64,000 nt of DNA from Clavelina lepadiformis (Eukaryota; Chordata; Ascidiacea; Aplousobranchia; Clavelinidae). Made by a program: the position numbers and the translations under genes. Location of the stretch: contig NC_135240.1 of NCBI RefSeq assembly GCF_947623445.1, positions 26,474,001 to 26,538,000 of the forward strand, written 5' to 3'. Shown here one piece after another: positions 47,292 through 59,523 of the stretch (position 1 is its first letter; each line of letters opens with the position of its first letter). The notes under the pieces were generated by a model. The model saw only the letters and a program-made list of their open reading frames with translations. It had not been told where the DNA came from and searched no databases.

Positions 47292-50200
47292 ATGTCAGCT
47301 ACACAACAATCATCTTCGTTCTGCATCACTGCCTTCAACACATTCGTCGTCGTCGTCGCTCTTGGCAATTTTCTGATAACGGTAAGTCGGTTTGATCAAA
47401 GCGATTGTGTTCGCTAGAGAATGGGTGGAATTTTTTTGTGATTGTTCTCCAATCACCCAGTCTCCGCCGCTGATAGAGGTTTTATTACATCATTATTGGG
47501 CATTATCGGGTTTAATTAACCTCATAATGATGTAATAAGACCTTCATAAGTGTGGGAAGTAAGAATGAGCATTGTAATAGATCTTTTTGTTGCGTAATAG
47601 AGCATACGTTTTTAAGTGTTTTCCTGCACAAATTCCCAACCGAAGGGAATGCCGTAGTACAGAGCTCACGATTATGGAGCCGATTCCTAATAGCCAGACT
47701 CTTGACTTCAAGTGCTTGGGCATGGTTGCTTATAGAAAAGCTGCCAAAGCCTTACCGGGCTACTTTTAAAACGCTTTGATGTGTTGCCAAATAGTGCACC
47801 GATGCGAATCCAGTTTAGGGACAGTGCGGGCATTGTTACGTTAGCGACTTCCAGGGGGTTTTGTCATTAATTCGGACCCAGACGACCAAATTCTGAAGTC
47901 TGCTCGTTACGGCATAATAAGAACTGGGCCGGTGAAAGAAATTGCATGGATCAATCCAAAGTTATTCGGCTTTGCGTTTCGGTTTCACTTTCTGTTTCAG
48001 TTGTCAAAAAAGCGAACAAATTTTTCCACTTATCCAAGTTTCTGTTGCAAACGTCGATTTTAAACGCGTTTAAAAACTTGCATCGAAGTCGTCTTGCAAA
48101 AGAAAAGAAGGCATGGCGAGAATTCGATCAAAAATCCGATCATTACTGCAATATTTCTACATCTTTAAATTCATATTGGACTTAGGACTTAGCTTTGAAA
48201 AATAGCCAAGTATTTGCAGAAGCTTGTGCACTGGGTCAGGTTTTATTACGTAGTTGGGGTAATTCCAGAGCAAGATTTTTTAATTGGTGTCTGAAAAACT
48301 ATGTCATTATCTTACGAAATTTGCGTAACTTAAATGCGTAGCTCAATCGTAGTCACAGCTCAACAAAACGTTGACATTTGCACAAGGAGTTGCTGCTACG
48401 TCTTCAGTTTAAACGTTAAAAGAATTTTAACGTTTGACAACAAACATTACGTCCTTTTGTGTGAAGTTACCCAGGTCGAATTATTTCTTTGGACAGAACG
48501 TAGCTAAAAACAAGCACCATTCAAACAAGTCTGTACAATTCCTGCGCACTGCTAAAACTGTAAGTGTTCACGTCATAAAAGCCGGCCAATTTGTGTGGTA
48601 TGACTTTTTGGACGCTATAACTGAACCTGATTTGTCAACAATTCTCAGAAATTGTCATGATTGAACACAGTTGACTTCGACCAACTTAGCATTTTGTTTT
48701 TGACGTCGTAACGATGGCATCTCAATTGCGGGGTTATGTGGAAGCGCTAGAAAAGGAACTTAACCACATTAATTGGATTTTATTGATATGACGGGCGGGC
48801 GATTCATGAATTTTAATAAAGTGTGTCGCCAATAAATAACGCGAAACGAGTTTAACGGCAGCTGTGCATCGCGCAACATATATCGTTGAAAAACCAACGG
48901 CAATTAATTCTGGAATCCTATATATAATGTATCCACTCTATACCACCTATGACGTTGAATGTTTGTTTGTTACGTTACAAAGGAGGTGTGTATTGCAAAC
49001 AACTCTTCTTAAAATATCCTCCCTTTCTCCAAATCATTCTGACGTCATTTGCAAAATAGAGCATAGCCTACTTTTCTTTTTATCTTTGGCATAGTAACTG
49101 CGATACAACTAACACTATTGTTGTGGTGTTCTTAGTACGTCATAGACAAGACGTCGATGTAAACAGAACAATTGAGAAATTGACTTATCTTAATGAAGTT
49201 TGTTGTCATTTTTTACAATAAAAATGCCTCAAAGTGGAAATCGCAACGTAGTAGAGGAAAGAATTAAACCGTTTCCTAATCCGGTATACTCCGGTATAGA
49301 GGCTGTTTCAACGAAATATTCTGTTAGTCAGTCAAATTAAAGCGCGAATAAAAAACGTCTCTAACACTTTTAACTTTTTGTGTCATCACCCTTAGTTACA
49401 TTATTGCGTCATTTTCCATTCATAAATAATTTATAGTTTTCCTGTCACTACGATAATAGACACTATATGTCCGATATAGCCAATTACCGATTTAAAAATG
49501 TCTAAAATTGTTTTACTGGAGTCAATAACGGCTACAATAAGTATCTATAAAGGTATTTTAAATACTGTATTTACATACTCGGGGATCTTCAAAACATTTT
49601 GCCAATTATAAAATGGCCGTTACAGTCTATACACCATCCAGTGAAAAAACATGCAGCTTCTGTGTTATAGCTGCGATGGAAAACCAGTAAATTTGATTTG
49701 AGTTTGCAAAAACAATGAATCATGATCGTGACAGTTTTGTAAATAACTACTTCCTAGAAGAGAAAATGACATACGATGATTTATTTGATCCAACGCCCAA
49801 AAACAACGTAAAAGCTTTGGCAGTTTGTTGAAACAACAACACAGATAAACAGCCAAACAAGCCCGTATATACTGTAACGTAACTTTACAGAGTTAATATA
49901 TCCGGTGCATATATAGCCGTGGAACGCAGGAGAACGCGATGACTGAAAATACCCCAGTTGTCATCGGTATTTTTGGGTTGATTTGAAAACCCCACCCCGC
50001 TGTAACACTGCATGATCTTCTGAGTCTTTACGCTTATAAATATAGAAGATATTTTGCTTAAAATGTTACCAGTGGCATTGACGTAGCTCCACTCCCTATT
50101 GCTCTTAAGTGATCAACACGGCGTATATTGTCACTTAGTACAAGGCCGGCTTTCAAATGCACCTGCTCCATGATATTTTTATATTTGTCGTCACAGCAAA

Positions 50201-52322
50201 GGACTTTTGTCACGAAACCTTTTGCGCCCCTTAGAACACAATAGCCTACATATAAAGACATGTCTTAACACCATATAACTCATAGCTTCGTCATTTTCTG
50301 TGCAGGTGGGGGGATCCCCTTGCCCGTGGGGTCATTACACGAACCCCAGGTATACGATCGACGGCTCCACTAAATGTCTTCCTTGTACGACGTGTCCTTT
50401 GGGTTCTGGGGCCAGAAGACAATGCACGGCGTGGGGCGACACAGAATGCGAACCCTGTACCCTAGGGTTCACTTATTCGAGCAACAGCAGAGGTGGGGTT
50501 TACTGCCGGCCTTGTACGCTGTGTGGACCCCACCGAAAGGTGGAAAGACAATGCAGTTTAACCCAGGACACCGTCTGTGGAGAGTGCGACATAGGTAAGT
50601 CCAGCTATAGCGGCAGAAAACCGTTTTAGTTTGTTTAATTTTGAAAAGAAGTTATCGTCGTTAAACTGTTGCCGAACACAAGACCGCATCACGAGAACGC
50701 ATTACCTCAAAATAGTAAATAAATCCTTTCATGAGTCTCTATTTACGTAATATCACGCACGGGATACAGTCTCGGCGGCAAAAACAACAACATTACGAGC
50801 GTGTAACCGCAAACAAACAGAAAGTTTCAAAACTTCTCGTTTGCCATCGCCATTTACCACCCGCTGTTGCCATGCCAAATTTAATAGCATTATCACTTGA
50901 CATTGTTGTGTTACGTCATGCCCAAATTGCAACCATAGCATCAAGAAAATATTTGATATAGTTTGTGCTACTTTGCTACAGTCAATGACGTCATAAGTGC
51001 TCAATGATTTGGGTCAAATCGAAAGTGTTATCAAACGCAAACAAAGATAAAAGTGAACGACGCGCTTATTTCGAAATGTTTTTTTCTGATCCACTCACAC
51101 GGTCACATTTCTTTTGCTTCACTCACCTTTATTGCGTTTTCCTTCTGAAGGTCCATAACTTTTGTAACCTTAAACAAGAGCAACAATAGAACGAGAAAAA
51201 TTTGTGGGAAATTTCTTGCAGGTTTTTATTGGAACTCCATTTCCTATCGGTGTGAACCCTGCTCATGGTGCTTTCCCGACCTCATGCAAGAGAGCAACCG
51301 CTACTTCGTAACGCAATGTCATCGGGCGGAAATACCGAAAGATTTCCGCTGCGCCCAACGCCGTATTCCGCCCTACAACCCGCCTGTTTGGAATTTCCCC
51401 GTAAAAAAAGGTATGAATGTATAAGCTATAGGGTGTGTATGGGCGGTGTTAAATAGTGATCATTGTCACGATTTTTCTACGTCACAAGCGTTACACATCG
51501 CAAAAGACTTTTTAAGAAGTAACGCAACGATTTTATGACGTTTACCTAAACTTATGACTTGGAATCGTTCAGCTTTACGAGAATCCATTTTGGTTACAAA
51601 CTGGCCCTATCCCAAGTACAAAGTCCACATTTAGTCATCTTTTCATCTTTTCAGCATCTTTCCACGAAGAAGAAGAAGAGGACGAGCAGAAGATAGAATC
51701 TGGAAGCAACGACGAGGACAATTATTCCGGATCCGGCCAATACGGTCTTGATCACGAAGACTTCCCAACCGATGATGAACAAATAAATGAAGATGGTGAT
51801 GATGAAGATGTGACGTCACAGGGAAGCAGACGTCATGAAACGCAGTTTGCAAGAAACGAAACTTCGGTCGCACCTAGCGGCACCTTTGCCGCGCCTAGCG
51901 GTACCGACAGGACAAGGGCGAGTTCATCCCCGAGCGCGCAAACTTTCCCCGTCGACGAATCGGAAATTTTTAATCAGGGAAGCGAAAACGATCCAAGTAA
52001 TTTCCTCGAAATCCTAAAACCCGCTCCGATGTGGGGCAACATTCACTATACTGAGGAGGAGGAAGAAGAAACGGTATCAGCGGGTGCAAGAGCGTCTCAT
52101 GCGAGCGCTCCCGACCAGGAGAGCGTCAACTTTGACCTTCTCATCGCCGTTGTCGGGTTGGCAGTCTTGGCGCTTTCCCTTGTCTGCGCGATGTTCCTAT
52201 TATCACAACGATACATGATGTTAAAGCGAAGAAGCAATGACGTCATGAATAATAGCTTTACGGAATGTAATGTGTCTATGGACGACCAATATCTTTTGAG
52301 CAATACTAAAGTTCACTCGTAG
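47292..52322 (+). CDS. TNF-receptor-superfamily-like type I membrane protein without death domain
   Basis: Four exons in phase: 47292-47381, 50306-50594, 51222-51410, 51655-52322, total 411 residues. Exon 1 encodes a signal peptide with a hydrophobic core (FNTFVVVVALGNFLI). Exons 2 and 3 encode about three cysteine-rich domains of TNF-receptor type, with CLPCTTCPLGSGARRQC, TECEPCTLGF and YCRPCTLCGPHRKVERQC. Then comes a long acidic, Ser/Thr-rich stalk (EEEEEDEQ, YSGSG) that may be O-glycosylated. The membrane helix is FDLLIAVVGLAVLALSLVCA and beyond, about 349-372, followed by a 39-residue tail. The tail has no death domain and no clear TRAF-binding motif; DDQYLL could be an internalisation or docking motif. 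Role inferred: cell-surface receptor, co-receptor or decoy for a TNF-family ligand. The single ATG in a short first exon followed by a 2.9-kb intron is normal for secreted/membrane proteins. Confidence 0.88.
47477..47543. repeat. Hairpin-forming inverted repeat in intron 1
   Basis: AGGTTTTATTACATCATTAT at 47477-47496 pairs with the inverted copy at 47524-47543 (one mismatch), with a 27-base loop. It could be a solo terminal pair of a tiny MITE or a structured RNA segment. Confidence 0.65.
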
Positions 52323-55311
52323 GGTGTTATATTATGTCCAGTCATATTTTAATTAATTAGTATTTATTGCCATTATTTGTGTATTTTGTTTTTCAGTATT
52401 TTTTATGCATTGTTCGCCATTTTGACGCTACATTAAACTTTAAATCTTGCTGGGAATTTCTCATTCGACACTAAAACTGGCAAATCGCTTTATCGTTACG
52501 TTCTTGGAAAAATACAATGCACGTATAGGCTATATGCTGCCGCTTTTTGCATTTTTTTTCGAAAATAAATCACTTATGACAACCGAACGACGCATTTTTA
52601 CAGTTAAAGTATGCGCCGATATTGAACGGGTTAAACTTGAAATGCCAAGACGAAGAATCACAAGGAATTTTTTCTGTCCTGGGATTAGCATGACTGGATT
52701 TCAAGACGACGTCTTTTATTAGTCACTTCTAAATTGTAACAATCGTAGTCGAAATAATTCGTTATTAGTGTGCAATGGCAGGATCTTTTGGTCTGTTTTG
52801 AATGAAATTTTAGAGCTGCGACGCGACCTAAAAAGGTATATTTATAGCCGGGGTCTTGGCTTCTTGAGTGTTTGACGACAAATCTGAAGTCGGCCAAGCA
52901 CGACGTGAAACGTTTCTAGCGATGACAAAAGTAAAATATACTCAGCCAGCGCCTTTTCACTTTGCCGCCTCTGACAATTCATTTAAAACGTCTGAAAATA
53001 GTTCAGTTATTTATGCAATATATGGTAACATTGTGACGTGATAATGGCCATGCTCACGTTGCCAAATAAGCAGTTTCTATGGTTGAGAAAATATGATTCT
53101 GAATTGAAACGTGACATTGATGTTGGCATAACTGAAGGCGCTTACAGTCCAATTATAAATGGAATTTATGGGGCATTCAAAAATCGACCGTAATTAGCGG
53201 TTTCTATGACACTTACCCTGATAAATAACTTTAAACGAACAATTACCTTTCACATAAAGAACGATAAACTTTTGGGGGAAACCTACATACTTTTAAGGGG
53301 TGTGTGCTTATTGTGACGTATTACTATTATAGTTACAAAAAACACGAATCCTTTTTCCTTCTAACAGATGGTTCAAAAAAAAGCATTCAATCATTCAAAA
53401 ATCGAAATGTGCCTTCAAATATATTGTGCAATAAACCTTGTTCCCAAGCGAGAACGGATAATCCAAACAACAATACAAACCAGAAAACTTTAAAATTATA
53501 ACCAATATCACCGAAGTCCAAAATCTATGAAAGGAAATTTCCCAATGCGCAGCCAAGGCAACTTACTGCACTTGAAAGAGCAGCAAGACAGTGACAATGA
53601 AGGAAATGACAGGTTTAATTAAGCTTAGTCCCTTCACAACAGATATCAAATTCAAAATCGATGTACAAGCGAAAGAGAAAACCTATATCCAGATGTTTTC
53701 TGTGTTACCTCGCCACTGGGCTGATAATGCACACAATAACTTCACTTATAGCCTACACATAATGTAGGCTATGACGCCATTAAAGTCTTTATGACATAAA
53801 AAATCTTCCTGATATTTGGGCGAATTTCGTCGGAACAAACAGCAGGTGCGTTATATTTACACCGATGCTTAGACCCTATGGTTATCTGCGATATTTTGCT
53901 CACAAAATTAAATTTGCAACGGCATACAGGTCAATGGTATTTAAATTAGAGTCTAAAAAGTTTTTTTGGGTGGTTTGGAATCAATTATTCATACGAACCG
54001 GCGATTTCTTTCGGTGAAGCGCACTTTGCGTTAATCCGGCCGCTTAAATTAACAACTAGCATCCGAAAGACACCGAAAAAATCCTTTTAAAATATGATTC
54101 AAATTTCAAACCAAGGTCGTTGGCAAAAACGTTCTTATGAACCTAATTTTGTAAATGTAGGTTCCGGTCGATTGCCGCATGTCACTCTGATTAGCGGAGA
54201 CTGCAAATGCCGAAAAAAATTGAAACAAGTTCTCGATCGATTTCACTTTCTTCGATTGAACGAAAGCAATCGATTTGTGCTCTGCGTCATTCAACTAATT
54301 AAGAGAAGTCTTCCTCGAACATTTCACCATTAGCATTTGCTGGGAGAGGTTTGGAGCAACTTACATATGGAACAGTCATATAGAAGTGGGAGCGATCCGA
54401 ATATATTCTTAGGGAAGAGATTTGAAAACAGAAAACGCGAAGTAGCGTCACTTTTTAAGTTACAGTTGCATGCAACGACGCAATGTTAAAGTTGTTTATC
54501 GGCAGAAATTCAATTTCCAATAAAATCACCAAAGTTTTAATTAACCTTTTTTACATCGGAAGAAGCAAGCTTGCGAAAACTCATGTATTAGAACGCTGTA
54601 AGCTAGCCTTGCAAGGCCGCTGTCTGAGGGCTGCTAACTCTTAAATTTTACTGCTGTGGTGGTCAAGGAACTATATTTCCAGGAACTCTTAAAAACTTTC
54701 TAACAAAAGTAAAAGATAATTTACTGCAAATTAACAATAAAAGCGGAGAAAATATTCTACGGAAAATTAGTTGCTTCAAGTAGGTGTTAGATAATAATTC
54801 ATTGTGATACCAGATGATAAGTTCTTGTCACTAAAAGTGACATTGGTATTCAAAGGGGATTGGCCTTGCGTTTTCCTGACGTTGATAGTGAACTCAGGTG
54901 ATCAGATGCTGCAAAGAACAACTCTAATTTCTATCGAATTTTGATCATTTAGTGGTTGTGGCTCTAACCTGGGTTGGACGGCGACCTTGTGAAATGCGAA
55001 ATATTAGCTGTTGTTTTTGCTATATTGTGTCTTTAGAGGTTTCTTCTCCACGATTTGTCGAACATGTTTGCTTGTTCGGTTGAAAAATATGTTAAAAAAA
55101 GTCAGTTATTGGCATTTATTTGCAGTTTAAAGTCAAATAAAATAAAAAAATTTAACGCGGTAATTTTCACGTTCTTTGTCGTGTATGGGCAGTTCAATTG
55201 AAGGCGAGATTTTACCATTTTTGCCGTTGCTGTGCTATAGACATGGGAAAATTCACTGAACTGCGCTTTCTCTTTACAGACAGATGTTGCAGTTGCTTAA
55301 AACCTTAACTC
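52323..55311. other. Intergenic DNA
   Basis: Spacer between the TNF-receptor-like and SLC10 genes on the same strand. Short frames at 52447-52722 and 54094-54333 lack motifs. At 54558-54585 there is GAAGAAGCAAGCTTGCGAAA, similar to a segment near 29650. No gene is supported. Confidence 0.4.
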
Positions 55312-58300
55312 ATGACACTGTTGCTTTATCGCGCTCTCCTGCTGGCAATTTTCGTCTTGACTGACAGCACGAATGTGGCACGCGCCTCAAATCCATTATG
55401 CCCAGGAAAACGCTGCGGAGAAAGTGCAATAAAACAGAGAAAGCTCAATAGAGTTAGAATATACAATACAACAAAAAGGACAACAGACAGACAACGTGCT
55501 TTTTTGTTTAACGACATTGCCGGCTCTGTGACGACACAATCAACTCAGATACCAGTGTCAAATATGACAACGTTGATGGAACCCGAATCGTTGAGGGAAA
55601 AAGTGGCCACGACGGGAATCGAACTCACTACTTCTATGCCCGCCACCACACCAGCGCTGAGTGAGATGGCGAAAAGGATAGCGGAAAAACCGGGCGTCAA
55701 TTGCGCCATAGACGCTATTCTGGTCGTGGTCGCGATACAAACGATGTTAGGCCTGGGCTGTACTATGGATATCTCATTAATAAAAGAACACTTGCTGCAA
55801 CCGATGGGTGAGTAGAATTGTAACATATGTTACAATACAAATTTAGTAGGTCTGCAGTTAGCTTTATGTATGCTAACAAAAGCGTTTGGGTCTAGCTATG
55901 CATTTTGTCATGTAGGTGTAATTGCTACACCGCTTGTTTCAATAGCAAAAAATGTTTATAATTTGTCCAGGAATTGGCATTGCAGCGGCTTGTCAATTTG
56001 GCATCATGCCATTAGTGGCTTTCCTTCTGGCAAAGATCTTTGGTTTGGATAAAGTGGCGGCTTTGGCTGTGATAGTGACAAGTAGCTGCCCCGGAGGCAA
56101 TCTCTCCAACTTACTCACTTACTTCTTCTACGGCGACATGAACCTAAGGTGAGATTTCTTGTCGTTATTCTGGAGGTTTGGTTTCGTGACGCTAGTATTT
56201 GAGGTTTCTCCGCACACTTGCTTTTAAAGAGTGGGCGCGCCTACGCTGTCTAAAGTTATCTATTTTCGATCGTTTCATTATAATTATTAGACCTAAGGAA
56301 TGCCACTTAAAGAAACGTTAACTGCAATTTTGATGAAAATAAGTTGGAAACAACTATGTCAGTATTGTCAAATGATTTAATCTCATTTATGGAAATTGGT
56401 TTTTAGATCGCCATGGCTTATAAAATTTCATTCTGTCGAAATCGACGCAAAAAAATGCTATAACCTATCATAAACCCATCACCAATCTTTGCTGAATATT
56501 TATTGACAGACACCGAGACGGTAACGAAAGTGCGGAACCGATAAAATTTATATTTTTGCCGGTGGGTTCCTTGTGATGTTTTAACCCACGCGTTATAAAA
56601 TCCGGTAAAATGTAAACGTTGTAACAAGAAAATGATGTTCGTTGGTCGTGCAAGACGAGATAAAATCGCAAATTTTGGTGCTAGTTGCCTTATAAACGGC
56701 TGAAGTTACAACAAAACTGTCGCCCCGAAGCGGGGATTTTGCCGTCGCAAAGTAAAGAGAGACCTTAAAGAGAAAAGATTAAAAATTAATAAAAGTTTTT
56801 TACTGACGTTGAATGATTTTATCGGTTTTCCAAAAGTGTGTGGGGCCATAAAACAAATTCAACCTTTAAGTTTTGTCTTTTAGACAAATTTGAACTTACC
56901 AAAATATTAAGTTTAAACCATCCATCCAACGTACAATTTGTCCTCTCAAAATAGCCTTGCATGACGTCTTTACGCAAAGTATGTCTAGTCGCTGAAATGT
57001 CTACATTATACAAATAAAATTTCAATTAGGCCTACACCTCGCTGGGTCTAAAGGCCTCGGAAATTTGATATAGGTCGCCAGACACTAATACAACATTTAA
57101 ACAAGGCAGTGTTTCTCTCAGCTTATAGCTACATCTGATAGAGCAAACAATCGTTAATGGCAAAATCAACTTCGACAAAATCTTTATCTTTAACTTTCTA
57201 CTCACAAACGATTGGATGAGAGCAAAACAAAAGCAGTGCTGGATGCAAATTCATGTTCTTTCGTCTTCCAGCATCCTCATGTCCACCATCTCCACGATCT
57301 TGGCCCTCGGCTTCATGCCTCTTTGCATCTTTTTGTATGGATCCAGCTGGATTGAAGTGTCCTCTATTGGGAGGATGATTCCGTTCGGGGGAATTATCCT
57401 TACACTGGTCATGACGTTATTTCCGGTCATGATTGGAATGGCGATCAAATCGAGATATGAGAATATCGCCAACACAATACTAAAGGTGATGACGTAATTG
57501 TCGAATGCTTCAAAAAAATTTATGGAGATAAATTGTTTCGCATTTCTCGACAACTAAGTCGTTTAAAAATGTTAGAACTCTAAATCTTCCGACGTAATTC
57601 TGGACTGTTTCTATGTCTACTAACTATAGCCCACAGTGTACAAAATGTAAATCCATTCAAAACAGTAGGCTTCTGTCAACATTCTTTACATCTATTTTTA
57701 TTTAATTTTTATGTACATTCTAATTTCGTTCGGATAACTTGATTTTCTTCCATTTATGCAACGCATTGAACATTATCTGATGCTTCCTTCATCCGGCAGA
57801 TATCGTTGTTCAGCGTCGGTGTTTCTTTTATCGGATTAATGACGTTGTCCGGAATTTTATTTGGCACTTCCATTTTCACTGCTATTTCCGGTAAAACTTA
57901 CGTCATAGCTTTTGTACTTCCGCTTTTGGGATACGGGTTCGGCTATTTATTGGCGACAGGATTTCGACTTCCAGATGCGAGCAGAAGAACGATAGGTATG
58001 ATACAAAATGTTTGGATCCAGCGGTAACTGTGTATGTGTTTGCTTATAGTTATATTAATTGAAAATGTAATGGGATTTCAAAGTCTTCTCTGTTTGAAAT
58101 ATTATTTTAAAACCAACGCAACAAACTTGTCTCAGACTCGAAGGCGTAATTCTTTTACATTTCCCGCAGCGATTGAAACCGGTTGTCAGAACAGCCAGCT
58201 CAGTTCGACCATCCTCAAGATGGCGTTTGCAAAGGAGCTGATGGGAGCCTATTTCCTCTTCCCGATATACTACGCGCTCTTTCAAGCTCTTGAAGGAATC

Positions 58301-58669
58301 GGATTGATCTTGATCTTCCGCGCTTACAGGCGGTACTACGCCGATGACGTCATGGTTCCTATATCGCGCATCACTTACGACAAGTTTGATGAAGATTGGG
58401 AAGGTGATGGGGAGGAGGCTGGAAGATCAGGAGGACGTTATCAGACCCGATCCATCAGCAACAGCGACTCCTCCTTGCACGGAAGACTTATCTTGGATCA
58501 GGGGAGCGGAGATCCCGGAGTCCAAGAGGTTCCTCAGCAGCTCTCGCTGAAGAAAAAATTTGCTCCGAGTGGAATGATGAACAAGTCTTCAAGAGCAGGA
58601 GACAAGGCAAATCTCATACCGAACGATGACGAACAATTTGCATCCAAGGAATACGGAGGACTTCAATAG
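55312..58669 (+). CDS. SLC10-family sodium/solute symporter (bile-acid-transporter-like)
   Basis: Five exons with agreeing phases: 55312-55807, 55971-56148, 57272-57485, 57800-57995, 58170-58669, giving 527 residues. SLC10 carriers import bile acids, sulfated steroids or related organic anions with sodium across the plasma membrane. The N-terminus has a signal-like hydrophobic start and a Thr/Ser-rich extracellular stretch with an NMT glycosylation site before the first membrane helix (CAIDAILVVVAIQTMLGLGC). Family signatures: SSCPGGNLSN in exon 2 (sodium-site loop) and IETGCQNSQL in exon 5, the ETGxQN motif. ETGCQN, YYALFQALEG and the long acidic C-terminal tail (DEDWEGDGEE) resemble SLC10A4/A6-type members more than the ileal or liver bile acid carriers. 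The substrate cannot be told from sequence. The tail of about 120 residues is unusually long and may hold sorting or phosphorylation sites. Confidence 0.92.
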
Positions 58670-59523
58670 ATACCAGCGTTTGCCTCACCGCAGGGAAACC
58701 AATAATTTGAAAATCAAATTTGCTCAGAGAAATTTTTACATTAATGGGAAAAAACTTCACCGCTCTTTCACTCAGCAAGGATTTTCGACTAATTCTGCAA
58801 TGACAACGGTTCATCATATTGCGTATTTATTAAACCATTGTGTCGTCACGAGTGAAACTATAACCCACTTGTTGTCCAGTGTTTATGCAGTTCCGAATTG
58901 TATTTGCATTAACTTGTCAGCCCTCTTCATGAAAAACATGACTTTAAAATCTTCACTAACTGCCTTGTTGTCATGTGCTTTATAGCCAGGGTAAGCGCTT
59001 TGCAAAATTCAAAAACGATCATTTTTTCTCTTAAATGTTTTATTTAACCTTAAATCTGGTAAAGAAATCAGTTTAACAATTAAAACGATGATGAAACAAC
59101 AAAAACCTAAAACTTCAAGATAACGAAGAAATCGCCTGATTGAGATTTTTTTGAAAGTGATGAAACTTTCAGAAATTACCAAAAAACTTCACTGGGAATT
59201 CTGGCTCAATAACAAAACGCAACAGATATAAAGCTACTATGATACGTGGATGGGTGAACTACTGTCAACATAAACTGTGCAAGAAGCTATAAAAGAGATA
59301 GTAGCACTATAAGGACCCCAAGCCGGGATGGTGTTAAAATTAACGACAGCAGCTTATAACGAGTAAGCGCCCTTCGCTTTATTGCCAGCAGAAAACTTAA
59401 AAAACTCAAGTTGTAAAGAACATTCTGGGATGAAGAACAAGTACCCAGTTATACGTTGCCAGTCATAGTGACGTCACAAAGAGAACATCTTCAATGTGAT
59501 CTTCTCTCCAGATTGACAACGCT
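58670..59523. other. Spacer between convergent SLC10 and Pds5 genes
   Basis: Probably 3' UTRs of both genes. The 58626-58985 frame is a shadow running out of the SLC10 end. No other feature seen. Confidence 0.45.
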
